From: Pandoraea captiosa
Lineage (GTDB): Bacteria > Pseudomonadota > Gammaproteobacteria > Burkholderiales > Burkholderiaceae
Direction of reading: 5' to 3'
DNA length: 64,000 nucleotides
Assembly (NCBI RefSeq): GCF_902459775.1
Contig: NZ_CABPSQ010000010.1
Location: 62,001 to 126,000 of the forward strand
Shown piece by piece: positions 20,184-33,866 of this stretch. Position numbers and translations under genes: made by a program. The stretch's first letter is position 1. The number at the start of each line of letters is the position of its first letter. The notes below the pieces were generated by a model that worked only from the letters and a program-made list of their open reading frames with translations, searched no databases and was not told the DNA's origin.

Positions 20184-21042
20184 CTCCGACCACGAAATCG
20201 AAGCGCGCACCGGCGTGCGCATTCCGGTCATCTTCGAGCACGAAGGCGAGGAAGGCTTTCGCCAGCGCGAAACCCAGACCATCGACGAACTCACACAACG
20301 CAATGGCATCGTTCTCGCCACGGGCGGGGGCGCCGTGTTGCGCGCGGAAAACCGCGAGTACATCAAATCGCGCGGCACAGTGGTGTATCTGCGAGCCAAT
20401 CCGCACGATCTCTGGTTGCGCACGCGTCGCGACAAGAATCGTCCGTTGCTGCAAACGGCGGACCCGCGTGCCAGGCTCGAACAGTTGTACCAGGAGCGCG
20501 ACGCACTCTATCGAGAGTGTGCGACGTTCATCATCGAGACGGGGCGGCCGAGCGTCAATGCCCTGGTCAACATGGTGCTGATGCAGTTGGAGGTCGCGGG
20601 CATCGTGCCGGCAAGCCCAGCCGTGTCGTCGCAGGCCTCGGACGCGTGCGATGCAACTGCCGCGACCGACGCTGTGGGTTCGACCGACGGCGAGGCCAGC
20701 CCGCTTGCCGAGAGGGCGCATGAGGCCAGCGACGCGAAGGACGCCGCCAATGTGCATCACAAGCACCACGAGCACAACGAACGCCGCGAGCAGAGTGCGC
20801 GCGATGCCGATAACGTCGGCGGCCCTGATGTCGCGCGTTGGGATGTGTCGGCGGCGGTAGACGCGCAGACGGCGCAAAGCGTCGGGGCGGAAGACGGTGT
20901 GCGTTCCGACGCCAGCGGCGTCTCCAGCGCGGCTGGCGCGTCCAGTATGTCCGGCACGTTGGGTTCGCCGCGAACTGTTGGTGACGACGAGGCGACAGAA
21001 GCCGAACCCGCGCGACCACCCCGTGATACCTTTGCAGGCTGA
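20089..21042 (+). CDS. aroK: Shikimate kinase with a long C-terminal extension
   Basis: AroK phosphorylates shikimate to shikimate 3-phosphate in aromatic amino acid synthesis. The core (residues 1 to about 173) is complete: Walker [10 protein letters not shown], the D-S-D-H-E-I substrate motif, E-x-x-F-R-x-x-E, A-T-G-G-G-A-V and a lid with R-D-K-N-R-P-L-L. The start ATG at 20089 lies inside the end of the preceding secretin frame. Shikimate kinases are normally about 175-190 residues, whereas this frame continues to 317. The extra 144 residues are Ala/Asp/Ser-rich and contain a His cluster (H-H-K-H-H-E-H, 223-229). Catalytic identity is secure; the role of the tail is unknown. Confidence 0.93.
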   Translation: MLENVILVGLMGAGKTTVGRAVARRLGRQFYDSDHEIEARTGVRIPVIFEHEGEEGFRQRETQTIDELTQRNGIVLATGGGAVLRAENREYIKSRGTVVYLRANPHDLWLRTRRDKNRPLLQTADPRARLEQLYQERDALYRECATFIIETGRPSVNALVNMVLMQLEVAGIVPASPAVSSQASDACDATAATDAVGSTDGEASPLAERAHEASDAKDAANVHHKHHEHNERREQSARDADNVGGPDVARWDVSAAVDAQTAQSVGAEDGVRSDASGVSSAAGASSMSGTLGSPRTVGDDEATEAEPARPPRDTFAG

Positions 21043-21044
21043 TA

Positions 21045-21109
21045 TCGACCGACGTGATCGACTGACGTGACCGACCGACGCAGTCGACCCAATTAATCGA
21101 CTGGCGCGA
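21045..21109 (+). repeat. 13-bp tandem repeat between aroK and aroB
   Basis: Five imperfect 13-base units begin three bases after the aroK stop: tcgaccgacgtga, tcgactgacgtga, ccgaccgacgcag, tcgacccaattaa and tcgactggcgcga. There is no dyad or T-run, so this is a simple tandem array rather than a terminator. Confidence 0.75.
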
Positions 21110-21177
21110 CTAACTCGACCAACTCGAAGCGATATCGCTGAACATGACAACAAGCCAACTCGTGGCATGAAAGCGGC

Positions 21178-22254
21178 ATGATTACCCTGAAACTCGACCT
21201 TGGCGATCGCGCCTATCCCATTCACATCGGCACGGAACTGCTCAAGCAGGACGCGCTGTTTGCACCGCATGTGCGTGGCACGCACGCCGTGATCGTCACG
21301 AACACGACCGTCGCGCCGCTTTACGCCGAACAGGTTGCACAGACGCTGCAACGCCTGGGCAAACGCGTCGTGCTCGCTGTGCTGCCCGATGGCGAGGCGC
21401 ACAAGAACTGGCAGACGCTCAACCTGATCTTCGACGAGTTGCTCGGCGCTCAGGCGGATCGCAAAGCCACCCTTATTGCGCTGGGGGGCGGTGTCGTTGG
21501 CGACATGACGGGCTTCGCCGCAGCGTGCTACATGCGCGGCGTGCCCTTCGTGCAGGTACCGACGACGTTGCTCGCGCAGGTCGACTCGTCCGTCGGCGGC
21601 AAGACGGGCATTAACCATCCGCTGGGCAAGAACATGATCGGCGCGTTCTGGCAACCCAGCGCGGTGCTGGCCGACATCGGCACCCTGTCCACCTTGCCCG
21701 ACCGGGAGCTTGCCGCCGGCATGGCGGAAGTCATCAAGCATGGCGCCATTGCCGACGAGACGTTCTTCAACTGGATCGAAGCCAATATCGACGAACTCAA
21801 TGGCCGTGACACGGCGGCGCTGACCCACGCCGTGCAGCGCTCATGCGAAATCAAGGCCGCCGTGGTGGCCAGCGACGAGCGCGAGCAGGGCCTGCGCGCC
21901 ACGCTCAACTTCGGCCACACATTCGGACATGCCATCGAAGCCGGACTGGGTTACGGCGAATGGTTGCACGGTGAAGCGGTCGGCTGCGGCATGGTGATGG
22001 CGGCCGATCTGTCTGCGCGTCTGGGCTTCATCGACGAAGCCATGGTGCCGCGCATCAAGGCGCTGGTTGCCGCGGCCAAGTTGCCGGTCACCGGACCGGA
22101 CCTGGGCGAAGATCGCTACATCGATTTGATGCGCGTCGACAAGAAGGCCGAGGGCGGCGATATCCGCTTCGTGCTACTCAATCGGTTGGGGCAAGCGTTC
22201 ATGACGAGCGTGCCAGATGCCGAACTGCGCGCTACGCTGCGCGCCAACGTTTGA
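21178..22254 (+). CDS. aroB: 3-dehydroquinate synthase
   Basis: AroB converts DAHP to 3-dehydroquinate, the second step of the shikimate pathway, using NAD and a divalent metal. The 358-residue protein has the NAD-binding segment [11 protein letters not shown], the substrate loop [16 protein letters not shown] and the metal-ligand segment around H-T-F-G-H-A-I-E, with a further G-E-A-V-x-x-G motif. It lies 135 bases after aroK, with a repeat array filling the gap. Co-transcription with aroK and dgt is likely. The assignment is unambiguous. Confidence 0.97.
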   Translation: MITLKLDLGDRAYPIHIGTELLKQDALFAPHVRGTHAVIVTNTTVAPLYAEQVAQTLQRLGKRVVLAVLPDGEAHKNWQTLNLIFDELLGAQADRKATLIALGGGVVGDMTGFAAACYMRGVPFVQVPTTLLAQVDSSVGGKTGINHPLGKNMIGAFWQPSAVLADIGTLSTLPDRELAAGMAEVIKHGAIADETFFNWIEANIDELNGRDTAALTHAVQRSCEIKAAVVASDEREQGLRATLNFGHTFGHAIEAGLGYGEWLHGEAVGCGMVMAADLSARLGFIDEAMVPRIKALVAAAKLPVTGPDLGEDRYIDLMRVDKKAEGGDIRFVLLNRLGQAFMTSVPDAELRATLRANV

Positions 22255-22269
22255 GATGAGGGGCTGGCG

Positions 22270-23406
22270 ATGATCGATTACGAAGCGTCGCTTGCCCCTT
22301 ACGCGGCGCGCTCCGGCGCGTCACGTGGACGGCGATTCCCCGAGCCGGCGTCAACCACACGTACCGAGTTTCAGCGCGATCGCGACCGGATCATTCATTC
22401 AACGGCGTTCCGTCGCCTCGAATACAAGACGCAAGTCTTTGTGAACCACGAAGGCGATCTGTTTCGCACCCGCCTGACGCACAGTCTCGAGGTCGCCCAG
22501 ATAGGCCGTTCCATTGCGCGCAACCTGCGTGTGAATGAGGATCTCGTCGAAGCCATCGCGCTGGCGCATGACCTCGGGCATACGCCATTCGGACATGCCG
22601 GGCAGGACGCCCTTAATGGCTGCATGCAGGCATATGGCGGCTTCGAGCACAATCTGCAAAGCCTCATCGTCGTCGATGAACTCGAAGAGCATTACGGTGG
22701 CTTCAACGGGTTGAATCTCTGCTTTGAAACGCGCGAAGGCATCCTCAAACATTGTTCGCGGGCCAATGCTCGCGGACTCGGCGAGTTGGGCGAACGCTTT
22801 CTCAAGGGACGCCAGCCTGGCATCGAAGCGCAGATTGCCAATCTCGCCGACGAGATCGCCTACAACAATCACGACATCGACGATGGTGTGCGCTCCGGCC
22901 TGTTGACGCTCGAACAGCTCGACGATGTGCCGCTCTGGAAGCGCTATTGTGCAGAGGCCAGGCTCGCGTGGCCCGATATCTCGGGGCGACGACTCGTGCA
23001 TGAGACGACGCGTCGCATCATCAACGCCCTGATCGTCGATCTCATTGCCACGACTCGGCAGCGAGTGGCAGATGCGTCACCGTTCTCGATGGACGACGTC
23101 CGCGCCTCTGGACCGCTGGTCGCGTTCAGCGCGGAGATGCGTGAGCAGGCGGGCAGTCTCAAGCGGTTCCTGTTCGATAATCTCTACCGGCACTACCTCG
23201 TCATGCGCATGGCAGCGAAGGCGCAACGTATCGTGCAGGAGTTGTTCGACGCCTTCCTGACCGATCCGCGACTATTGCCGCCGAATTACCGGCCGGAGAA
23301 TCCGGAAGATCAACCGCGCTGGATCGCGCACTATGTGGCCGGCATGACGGACCGGTACGCGATCAAGGAGTACCGCCGGTTGTTTGCCGTCGAGCCGACG
23401 CTTTGA
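22270..23406 (+). CDS. dgt: Deoxyguanosinetriphosphate triphosphohydrolase-like protein
   Basis: An HD-domain enzyme that splits dNTPs (classically dGTP) into deoxynucleoside and triphosphate, influencing dNTP pools. The metal-binding pattern is visible: H71 in R-L-T-H-S-L-E-V, H100-D101 in [13 protein letters not shown], and later acidic residues in [12 protein letters not shown]. The 378-residue length matches the short bacterial group rather than E. coli Dgt. The gene starts 15 bases after aroB with a ggggctggcg leader and ends at an 8-bp repeat region and a bidirectional terminator. Confidence 0.94.
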   Translation: MIDYEASLAPYAARSGASRGRRFPEPASTTRTEFQRDRDRIIHSTAFRRLEYKTQVFVNHEGDLFRTRLTHSLEVAQIGRSIARNLRVNEDLVEAIALAHDLGHTPFGHAGQDALNGCMQAYGGFEHNLQSLIVVDELEEHYGGFNGLNLCFETREGILKHCSRANARGLGELGERFLKGRQPGIEAQIANLADEIAYNNHDIDDGVRSGLLTLEQLDDVPLWKRYCAEARLAWPDISGRRLVHETTRRIINALIVDLIATTRQRVADASPFSMDDVRASGPLVAFSAEMREQAGSLKRFLFDNLYRHYLVMRMAAKAQRIVQELFDAFLTDPRLLPPNYRPENPEDQPRWIAHYVAGMTDRYAIKEYRRLFAVEPTL

Positions 23407-23443
23407 GTTGCCGGGCCGGTAACGGCGGTTGAGCTTTGCGACG

Positions 23444-23483
23444 CTTCCACGCTTCGACGTTTCCAAGATTCCACGTTTCGCCG
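23444..23483 (+). repeat. 8-bp imperfect tandem repeat downstream of dgt
   Basis: Five eight-base units, cttccacg, cttcgacg, tttccaag, attccacg and tttcgccg, follow the dgt stop by about 40 bases. Confidence 0.6.
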
Positions 23484-23636
23484 CTCGGAACGCTGCGCAA
23501 TGACCCGTTATTCCGGGCTGTGGAAATCCGGCGCATGACTCGTCAGCCCGAAGGGTCTTGCTGCGGCCGTGGATCGGTGGCCGAGCGCGCGATGCATGTC
23601 GCCGTCGGGGAGGCGGCGCTAACGTGACGCAAAACA

Positions 23637-23662
23637 AAACAGCCGGCATACGCCGGCTGTTT
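23637..23662. terminator. Bidirectional rho-independent terminator
   Basis: An 11-bp perfect stem (aaacagccggc with gccggctgttt) has a four-base loop. A-rich sequence on the left and T-rich sequence on the right allow it to stop both dgt (plus) and the DUF883 gene (minus). Confidence 0.85.
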
Positions 23663-23727
23663 CATTTCCTCCGTGCCATGACCCTGTCGTCGCGCCATGA
23701 GGCGTCTGGGTCATCGCTCGGTGGAAC

Positions 23728-24105
23728 TTAGCTGCGTCCAGCAATAAAGCCGAGCACCAGTGCCACGGCGGCGACGGTTCCGATGGTTTGCCACGGACGC
23801 TCGTGCACGTAGCTATCGGCTTCGTCCCAGACTTCGTTGGCGCGTCGGCGCAGGTTCGCGCGTGCGTCGCCGAAGTCACTGCGAGCCTGGCGCAGTTTGT
23901 CGCCGATTTCGGCGCGCAAGGCTTCGACATCGGAGGCGGACTTGGCGTTGGACAGGGCGTGATCCAGATCGTCGAGCAGATCACGGACACGGGACGACAC
24001 GTCGCCACTCGCCAGGCGTGCTGCGCGCGCCGTACGCCGTCCGGCAAAGCGTGCGTCTTCCAGACTGCTGTTGAGGGCCGTTTCCGCTTTCGAGGCAATT
24101 CCCAT
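23728..24105 (-). CDS. DUF883 family (ElaB/YqjD-like) membrane-anchored protein
   Basis: A 125-residue protein with a long charged, helical N-terminal part (heptad-like Ala/Leu/Arg/Asp pattern from about 15 to 95) and a single C-terminal membrane helix ending in V-L-G-F-I-A-G-R-S. This is the layout of the ElaB/YqjD/DUF883 tail-anchored proteins, some of which bind stationary-phase ribosomes. The start ATG at 24105 follows a gggag ribosome site. The W-Q-T-I-G segment just before the helix is typical of the family. Ribosome binding here is inferred from relatives. Confidence 0.85.
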   Translation of the reverse strand: MGIASKAETALNSSLEDARFAGRRTARAARLASGDVSSRVRDLLDDLDHALSNAKSASDVEALRAEIGDKLRQARSDFGDARANLRRRANEVWDEADSYVHERPWQTIGTVAAVALVLGFIAGRS

Positions 24106-24323
24106 TTTCAGACTCCCATAAGGTGGTATTGAAATGCGGCGCTCGGTAGGACCTGGGAGGAGACCGACGCCGGTGGAACCCTGAGGCGAGCGGCCATTAT
24201 GGCGCGGCCCGCTTGCGTGCGTACACATCAAGAGACCGTTCTCGAAAAAAGAAAGTTGCAGCCTGTTGGCTGAAGATGTTGTGGGAATGCGCCGACGTTA
24301 CGCGATTGAGGGGTAAAAATGCG

Positions 24324-24347
24324 AAAACGCCGCACGAGGCGGCGTTT
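24324..24347 (-). terminator. Terminator downstream of the first ompW gene
   Basis: A 9-bp stem (aaacgccgc with gcggcgttt) is followed on the minus strand by ttcgcattttt, 41 bases after the ompW stop. Confidence 0.65.
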
Positions 24348-24387
24348 GCGGTGCGGCTTGACGCGACTTTCGTCGCATCGCGGCGAC

Positions 24388-25137
24388 TTAGAAGCGATAA
24401 CCGAGCGACAGGAACGTCACCACCGGGTTCAGCTTGACCTTGGCTTCGCTGGTGGTCGTGATCGGGCCACGCGTGGTCGTCAGCTTCGCCGTCGTGCTCA
24501 CCGGGATGTACGACACCGAGAACGCGAGGGTCCAGTGCTTGTCGACATTCCAGTTAAGACCGGCATTGAACACCGGCGCCCACGAGTTCGTCAGCGAGGC
24601 CGTGGTGTTTCCACCCGGGCCGCCAGTCAAAGCAGCGCTCGCCAGCGACTGGAAGCCCGGCGTCAGTTCAATGTTCGAGTACCAGAAGTAGCTCGCACCG
24701 ATACCGACAAACGGACGCCACGTGTCGTTGGCCTTGCCGAAGTAGTACTTCAGCAAAATGGCCGGGCTCCATTGCTTGGCCGAAGCCAGCGACCCTCCGC
24801 CCGGCAGCGCCAGACTGCCCGTTCCATACAGGCGGAACTTCGGCGGCACACCGAACACGCCTTCGACGGCGATGTTGTCGGTGAAGAAGTGCGTCAGCGT
24901 GAGGCCGAGCGTGTCAGCGTCGTCGACATTTGCGCCCGTATTGCCCAAGCGGCTGTTCACCAGCGTTGCCAGCCCCGGAACGTTCGATCCGGTGACATGC
25001 AGCGGGTCACTCGAAACCTGGGGCGAGAGGTGGAACCAGCCCGCGCTGACCATCGTATCCCCGGCTTGCTGTGCGAAGGCGGCCCCCGATGCCGTCAGCA
25101 TAGCCGCGGCAGCAATCGTCAAATGCTTCAACTTCAT
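24388..25137 (-). CDS. OmpW family outer-membrane protein (copy 1)
   Basis: An eight-stranded outer-membrane beta-barrel of the OmpW family, thought to pass small hydrophobic compounds. The 249-residue precursor has a cleavable signal peptide (1-22, ending A-F-A-Q) and family features: G-W-F-H-L-S-P-Q at the mature start, D-A-D-T-L-G-L-T-L-T-H-F-F-T-D-N-I-A, W-S-P-A-I-L-L-K-Y-Y-F-G and a C-terminal G-Y-R-F ending in the aromatic residue needed for barrel insertion. An aggag site precedes the start. A second OmpW gene lies immediately upstream on the same strand. Confidence 0.92.
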   Translation of the reverse strand: MKLKHLTIAAAAMLTASGAAFAQQAGDTMVSAGWFHLSPQVSSDPLHVTGSNVPGLATLVNSRLGNTGANVDDADTLGLTLTHFFTDNIAVEGVFGVPPKFRLYGTGSLALPGGGSLASAKQWSPAILLKYYFGKANDTWRPFVGIGASYFWYSNIELTPGFQSLASAALTGGPGGNTTASLTNSWAPVFNAGLNWNVDKHWTLAFSVSYIPVSTTAKLTTTRGPITTTSEAKVKLNPVVTFLSLGYRF

Positions 25138-25314
25138 CGATTCGTCTCCTGCTCAAGATTCTTTATTGTCGAGAATTTCGGTAAATGAAATTCAGGGCCA
25201 TTATGCCGACCGTGCATATCCACGGATAGCAAGAGACTGGAGGCCACGCTCTAATGGTGTTGTATCCGCGCATCGACCTATGGAATGCCCTTAGAAAAAA
25301 GCGCTGGACGAAAG

Positions 25315-25347
25315 AAAAGCGTGCCCTTTATATGTCAGGCACGCTTT
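25315..25347 (-). terminator. Terminator between the two ompW genes
   Basis: Arms aaaagcgtgcc and ggcacgcttt pair around a 12-base AT-rich loop, with tttctttc following on the minus strand. It separates the two ompW transcripts, so each copy probably has its own promoter. Confidence 0.7.
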
Positions 25348-25418
25348 AGGAATTCACTGCGGAGTCCAATATTCTGGCCGCAACTTGCGGAACGCAATTT
25401 GCGTCCCGCCTGCTGGGT

Positions 25419-26267
25419 TTAGAACTTGTAGCCGACGGAGACGAACGTCACAATCGGATTCAGCTTGATTTCGGCGTCCGAGGACGAGAGCACGGTGCCG
25501 TCCTGCGCCTTGATCTTGATGTTCGCCGTGGTCTTGAGCGGCAGGTAGGAAACCGACGCGCTTGCGACCCAATGCTTGTCGAACGCATAAGACAGACCGG
25601 CATTGAACACCGGTTGCCACGATGCCGACGATTTGGCTTCGACCGACGTGGGTCCGTTGTGGCCGGAAGTGAAGGCCAGCACGCTGCCGAAATTCTGATT
25701 CAGCGCCGATTCAAAATTCGGATTGAGATTGACGTTGGTAAAGAACGTATAACTCACGCCGATGCCGAGAAAAGGGCGAATCGTCGAATTGGCCTGTCCG
25801 AAGTAATACTGCAACACGAGTGCCGGGCTCCACTGGCGCACGCTTTGCACGATCGGGTTGTTTTGTGGCGCGCCGAGGTCGATACTCGTGAGCGCACCGG
25901 CCAGTCCCGGGGGGGCAATCACGCCCTGACCCGTGAGCTTGAACTTGGCGGGAACACCGGCCACGGTCTGGAGCGCGATGTTGTCGGTGAAGAAGTGGGT
26001 GATGACCAGCCCGAGCGTGTCGGCGTTGCTGACTTTGGCGCCGCTGCCGGGTGACGTGAAGTTCGAGGGAACGAGGGCGGGCGTGATGCCTTCCTGCGTG
26101 ACGCTCGTGGTCATCGGTTTGCTGGAGTCCTGCGGGGCGATGTGGAACCAGCCGAGGTTGACGACGTTGTCGCCGGCCTGTTGTGCACTGGCGCCGGTGG
26201 ACGCCAGGGAAATGCCGAGTCCGAGCGCGCATAAACACGCCGCGGACCGATAGGTCCGAGTTGCCAT
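25419..26267 (-). CDS. OmpW family outer-membrane protein (copy 2)
   Basis: A 282-residue paralogue of the neighbouring gene with the same signal peptide style (ending A-S-A-Q-Q-A-G-D), the same N-A-D-T-L-G-L-V-I-T-H-F-F-T-D-N-I-A core and a C-terminal V-G-Y-K-F. It is longer mainly in extracellular loops (around residues 55-75 and 185-205). A strong ggaggaaag ribosome site lies nine bases before the start. Upstream, ttgcgc and cataat 16 bases apart may form its promoter. The two copies probably arose by tandem duplication and then diverged in the loops. Confidence 0.92.
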   Translation of the reverse strand: MATRTYRSAACLCALGLGISLASTGASAQQAGDNVVNLGWFHIAPQDSSKPMTTSVTQEGITPALVPSNFTSPGSGAKVSNADTLGLVITHFFTDNIALQTVAGVPAKFKLTGQGVIAPPGLAGALTSIDLGAPQNNPIVQSVRQWSPALVLQYYFGQANSTIRPFLGIGVSYTFFTNVNLNPNFESALNQNFGSVLAFTSGHNGPTSVEAKSSASWQPVFNAGLSYAFDKHWVASASVSYLPLKTTANIKIKAQDGTVLSSSDAEIKLNPIVTFVSVGYKF

Positions 26268-26307
26268 TTGTCTTTCCTCCCAAGATTATTTATTTATTTT
26301 TCGATGC

Positions 26308-26335
26308 ATTATGCGCTTGGGATTTCGCGGCGCAA
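26308..26335 (-). promoter_or_regulatory. Possible promoter of ompW copy 2
   Basis: On the minus strand ttgcgc (26330-26335) and cataat (26308-26313) are 16 bases apart, about 40 bases before the start codon. The -10 is good and the -35 is weak. Confidence 0.35.
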
Positions 26336-26394
26336 TCGTCGAATCTAGAACTTTTGTACGAATCAACGGGGTTTGGCTAGATATCAGTATTTAA

Positions 26395-26418
26395 AGAGAT
26401 TTTTCATGATGAATCTCT
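26395..26418. repeat. Inverted repeat upstream of the RAYT gene
   Basis: Perfect seven-base arms agagatt and aatctct flank a ten-base AT-rich centre, about 50 bases before the RAYT start. It could be a hairpin related to the transposase, or chance in AT-rich DNA. Confidence 0.35.
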
Positions 26419-26465
26419 CTCGCGAATCGTGATGTCGAGCTTTAAAGCATTACATTTGAATCAGC

Positions 26466-27167
26466 ATGGCCCGATTACCGAGACTCTTTATTCCGCGTCA
26501 GCCGCAGCACGTAATTCTGCGCGGCAATAACCGTCAGGCAATCTTCGTCGACGACGAGGATCGACGCGTTTTCCACGACCGCCTTCGCGACGCCGCGCGC
26601 GCCAATGGGCTGGCCATCCATGCCTGGTGCATGATGCCCAACCACCTGCATCTGGTCGCAACGCCTGCGGACGAGCGTAGCTTGCCCGCGACCCTGCAGG
26701 CCGTGGGGCGCTACTACGTGCTCTATTTCAACCGTCGTCATCAGCGCACGGGCACCCTCTGGGAGGGGCGCTATCGGGCGACCGTGATCGAGGCCGAGCA
26801 CTATTTGTTACTGGCGAGCCGTTACGTCGAACTCAATCCCGTGCGCGCCGGGCTGGTCGACGCGCCGGGTAATTACGTGTGGTCAAGTTACAACCATCAC
26901 GTGGGTCTCACGGTCGACAGTCTGGTGACGGACCATGCGCTTTACTGGGCGCTCGGCAATACACCGTTCGAGCGTCAACGCGCTTACGCGGAGGGGTTTT
27001 CGGTCCCGCTTCCGGCGCATGAAGTCGACGCATTGCGTACAGCCACGCAAAAAGGGTGGCTCCTCGGTGGACCGGAATATCAGGCGCGCATGTCGTTGGC
27101 GGCGAACCGCCGGGTGAGTCCACTCACACGGGGGCGTCCGCGTAAATTGGCCCCCGAGCCTGCCTAA
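26466..27167 (+). CDS. REP-associated tyrosine transposase (RAYT, Y1_Tnp domain)
   Basis: A single-copy IS200/IS605-like HUH endonuclease of the domesticated type that mobilises REP hairpins in bacterial genomes. The 233-residue protein has R-L-F-I-P-R-Q-P-Q-H-V-I-L-R-G-N-N-R at the start, the metal-binding H-U-H motif in M-M-P-N-H-L-H-L-V-A-T-P, and a tyrosine in the helix G-R-Y-Y-V-L-Y-F-N that fits the nucleophile. The Y-V-E-L-N-P-V-R-A-G-L segment is diagnostic of this family. A hairpin follows the stop, then repeated motifs reading aatctgacccca. I see no IS ends, so it is not an autonomous insertion sequence. Confidence 0.92.
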   Translation: MARLPRLFIPRQPQHVILRGNNRQAIFVDDEDRRVFHDRLRDAARANGLAIHAWCMMPNHLHLVATPADERSLPATLQAVGRYYVLYFNRRHQRTGTLWEGRYRATVIEAEHYLLLASRYVELNPVRAGLVDAPGNYVWSSYNHHVGLTVDSLVTDHALYWALGNTPFERQRAYAEGFSVPLPAHEVDALRTATQKGWLLGGPEYQARMSLAANRRVSPLTRGRPRKLAPEPA

Positions 27168-27175
27168 AGTCATTT

Positions 27176-27203
27176 CGCGACAGACCGATTCCGGCCTGTC
27201 GCG
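27176..27203 (+). terminator. Hairpin at the RAYT 3' end, probable terminator
   Basis: Eight-base arms cgcgacag and ctgtcgcg start nine bases after the stop codon, followed by catctctttcc, a broken T-tract. Confidence 0.5.
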
Positions 27204-27239
27204 CATCTCTTTCCTTCCTCCAAGCGATTGAAATCACTG

Positions 27240-27349
27240 TTCTTTTGGTCGGTGCTATGCTCGGTGGAATTAATCTGACCCCAATAAAAACAAGCCTTCT
27301 TTTGGTGCGGTTTTTAATTGGAATCTGACCCCATTAAATTCTTTTGTCA
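27240..27349 (+). repeat. RAYT-adjacent direct-repeat block
   Basis: Two interleaved motifs recur. The first, ttcttttg, is found at 27240, 27297 and 27339. The second, aatctgacccca followed by a/t-taaa, is found at 27272 and 27322. The first two units are 57 bases apart and share both motifs, so the block looks like a partial tandem duplication. Position and motif fit an element associated with RAYT activity, though no clear GTAG-type REP hairpin is present. Confidence 0.6.
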
Positions 27350-27372
27350 ATGTGAATTTCATGGCGTATATT
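27344..27372 (+). promoter_or_regulatory. Putative gltB promoter
   Basis: ttgtca (27344-27349) and tatatt (27367-27372) are separated by 17 bases, each matching five of six consensus positions. Transcription would start near 27379, leaving a leader of about 190 bases. The -35 box is the end of the third ttcttttg repeat. Confidence 0.55.
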
Positions 27373-27567
27373 CCAACTTCGGCCGATTGGTGCGATGCGG
27401 AAAACCGTGCGCGCTGAGTCGGTCGCTGTGGCAACGCACGAGAACGACCTGGAAAGCCCTTCGACGCGCGCGAATCCGCAGCCCTGGCCCGCCCGGCCAA
27501 CCCCACTTAACCCGGTCGACCGCGACGAACATGCGCGCGGCGGCCTCGCCAAGAGACGGTGTAACTC

Positions 27568-32301
<4,734 letters not shown>

Positions 32302-32399
32302 AACCGCTGGCGCGGCAACGCCACGCGGGGTGAGGGCCCCGCAGGCGTGCCGCGCGCGGGTGAGGCACGGTAACCACAAAACTTTCCGACTGAAGAAAC

Positions 32400-33866
32400 A
32401 TGGGCAAGGTCACAGGTTTTCTCGAATTCGAGCGCCAGAGCGAGTCTTACGAAGCACCGCTGGCACGCGTGAAGCACTACAAGGAGTTCGTGCTCGCGCT
32501 CTCCGACGATCAGGCAAAGGTTCAGGGCGCACGCTGCATGGATTGCGGCATTCCGTTCTGCAACAACGGTTGCCCGGTCAATAACATCATTCCCGACTTC
32601 AACGACCTGGTGTATCGCCAGGACTGGAAGTCGGCCATCTCGGTGCTGCACTCGACCAACAACTTCCCGGAATTCACGGGACGTATCTGTCCTGCGCCGT
32701 GTGAAGCGGCGTGTACGCTGAACATTAACAGCGACGCCGTGGGCATCAAGTCGATCGAGCACGCGATCATCGACAAGGCATGGAGCGAAGGCTGGGTCGA
32801 GCCGCAACCGGCGCGCCACAAGACTGGCAAGACCGTGGCCGTCGTCGGTTCGGGCCCTGCAGGCATGGCCGTGGCGCAGCAACTCGCGCGCGCCGGTCAC
32901 GACGTCACCGTGTTCGAGAAGAACGATCGCGTGGGCGGCCTGCTGCGCTACGGTATCCCCGACTTCAAGCTGGAGAAGTGGCTGATCGATCGCCGCATGC
33001 GCCAGATGGAAGCCGAGGGCGTGACGTTCCGCACCGGTGTCTATGTGGGCAAGGACGCCCCTGACGCGCACATCAACAATTTCTCCAAAGAGACGATCTC
33101 GCCCGAGCAGTTGCAGGCGCAGTTCGACGCCGTGGTCATTGCCGGCGGTGCCGAGCAGCCGCGCGATTTGCCGGTGCCGGGGCGCGAGCTGGACGGTATC
33201 CATTTCGCGATGGAATTCCTGCCGCAGCAAAACAAGGTCAACGCGGGCGACAAGCTGGCGGACCAGTTGCTGGCCACGGGCAAGAACGTGATCGTGATCG
33301 GCGGTGGCGATACCGGATCGGACTGCGTGGGCACGTCGAATCGTCATGGCGCCAAGGCCGTGACGCAGTTCGAACTGCTGCCGCAGCCGCCGGAGCAAGA
33401 AAACAAGCCGATGGTGTGGCCGTACTGGCCGACCAAGCTGCGCACGTCGTCGAGCCATGAGGAGGGCTGCGAGCGCGACTGGTCGGTGGCGACGAAGCGT
33501 TTCGAAGGCAAGAACGGCAAGGTCGAGAAGCTGATCGCCGTGCGCCTCGAATGGAAGGACGGCAAGATGCAGGAAGTGCCGGGCTCGGAGTTCGAGCTCA
33601 AGGCCGACCTCGTGCTGCTGGCCATGGGTTTCGTCTCGCCGCTGCAAACGGTGCTCGACGCGTTCGGCGTGGACAAGGACGCGCGCGGCAACGTGCGTGC
33701 CTCGACCGAAGGCGAGCGCGCCTACACGACGAACCTGCCGAAGGTGTTCGCGGCCGGCGACGTGCGTCGCGGCCAGTCGCTGGTGGTCTGGGCGATCCGC
33801 GAAGGTCGTCAGTGCGCGCGTGCCGTGGACGAGTTCCTGATGGGACATTCGGAACTGCCGCGCTAA
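32400..33866 (+). CDS. gltD: Glutamate synthase (NADPH) small subunit
   Basis: GltD takes electrons from NADPH through FAD and two 4Fe-4S clusters and hands them to GltB. The N-terminal cysteines C46, C49, C54 and C58 and the second group C97, C101 and C105 ligate the clusters. The FAD Rossmann motif is [10 protein letters not shown] and the NADPH motif is [10 protein letters not shown]. The C-terminal [14 protein letters not shown] segment closes the FAD site. The 488-residue length is as expected. The stop codon lies in a 10-bp tandem repeat. Confidence 0.97.
   Translation: MGKVTGFLEFERQSESYEAPLARVKHYKEFVLALSDDQAKVQGARCMDCGIPFCNNGCPVNNIIPDFNDLVYRQDWKSAISVLHSTNNFPEFTGRICPAPCEAACTLNINSDAVGIKSIEHAIIDKAWSEGWVEPQPARHKTGKTVAVVGSGPAGMAVAQQLARAGHDVTVFEKNDRVGGLLRYGIPDFKLEKWLIDRRMRQMEAEGVTFRTGVYVGKDAPDAHINNFSKETISPEQLQAQFDAVVIAGGAEQPRDLPVPGRELDGIHFAMEFLPQQNKVNAGDKLADQLLATGKNVIVIGGGDTGSDCVGTSNRHGAKAVTQFELLPQPPEQENKPMVWPYWPTKLRTSSSHEEGCERDWSVATKRFEGKNGKVEKLIAVRLEWKDGKMQEVPGSEFELKADLVLLAMGFVSPLQTVLDAFGVDKDARGNVRASTEGERAYTTNLPKVFAAGDVRRGQSLVVWAIREGRQCARAVDEFLMGHSELPR

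Larger units (their letters stand above)
23407..23727. other. Intergenic region between dgt and the DUF883 gene
   Basis: About 320 bases between convergent genes. It contains an imperfect 8-bp repeat array (23444-23483) and a strong symmetrical terminator (23637-23662). I see no coding frame with a ribosome site. Confidence 0.6.
27168..27567. other. Intergenic region between RAYT and gltB
   Basis: Holds a hairpin at the RAYT 3' end (27176-27203), a block of direct repeats (27240-27349), a good sigma-70 promoter (27344-27372) and a leader of about 190 bases to the gltB start. A short frame of 18 codons starting at 27361 lies in the leader but has no clear ribosome site. Confidence 0.6.

Noticed and set aside
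19999-21828. A 609-codon minus-strand frame across aroK and aroB
   Set aside because: Shadow of two confirmed plus-strand genes; composition is typical of an antisense frame and no ribosome site is present.
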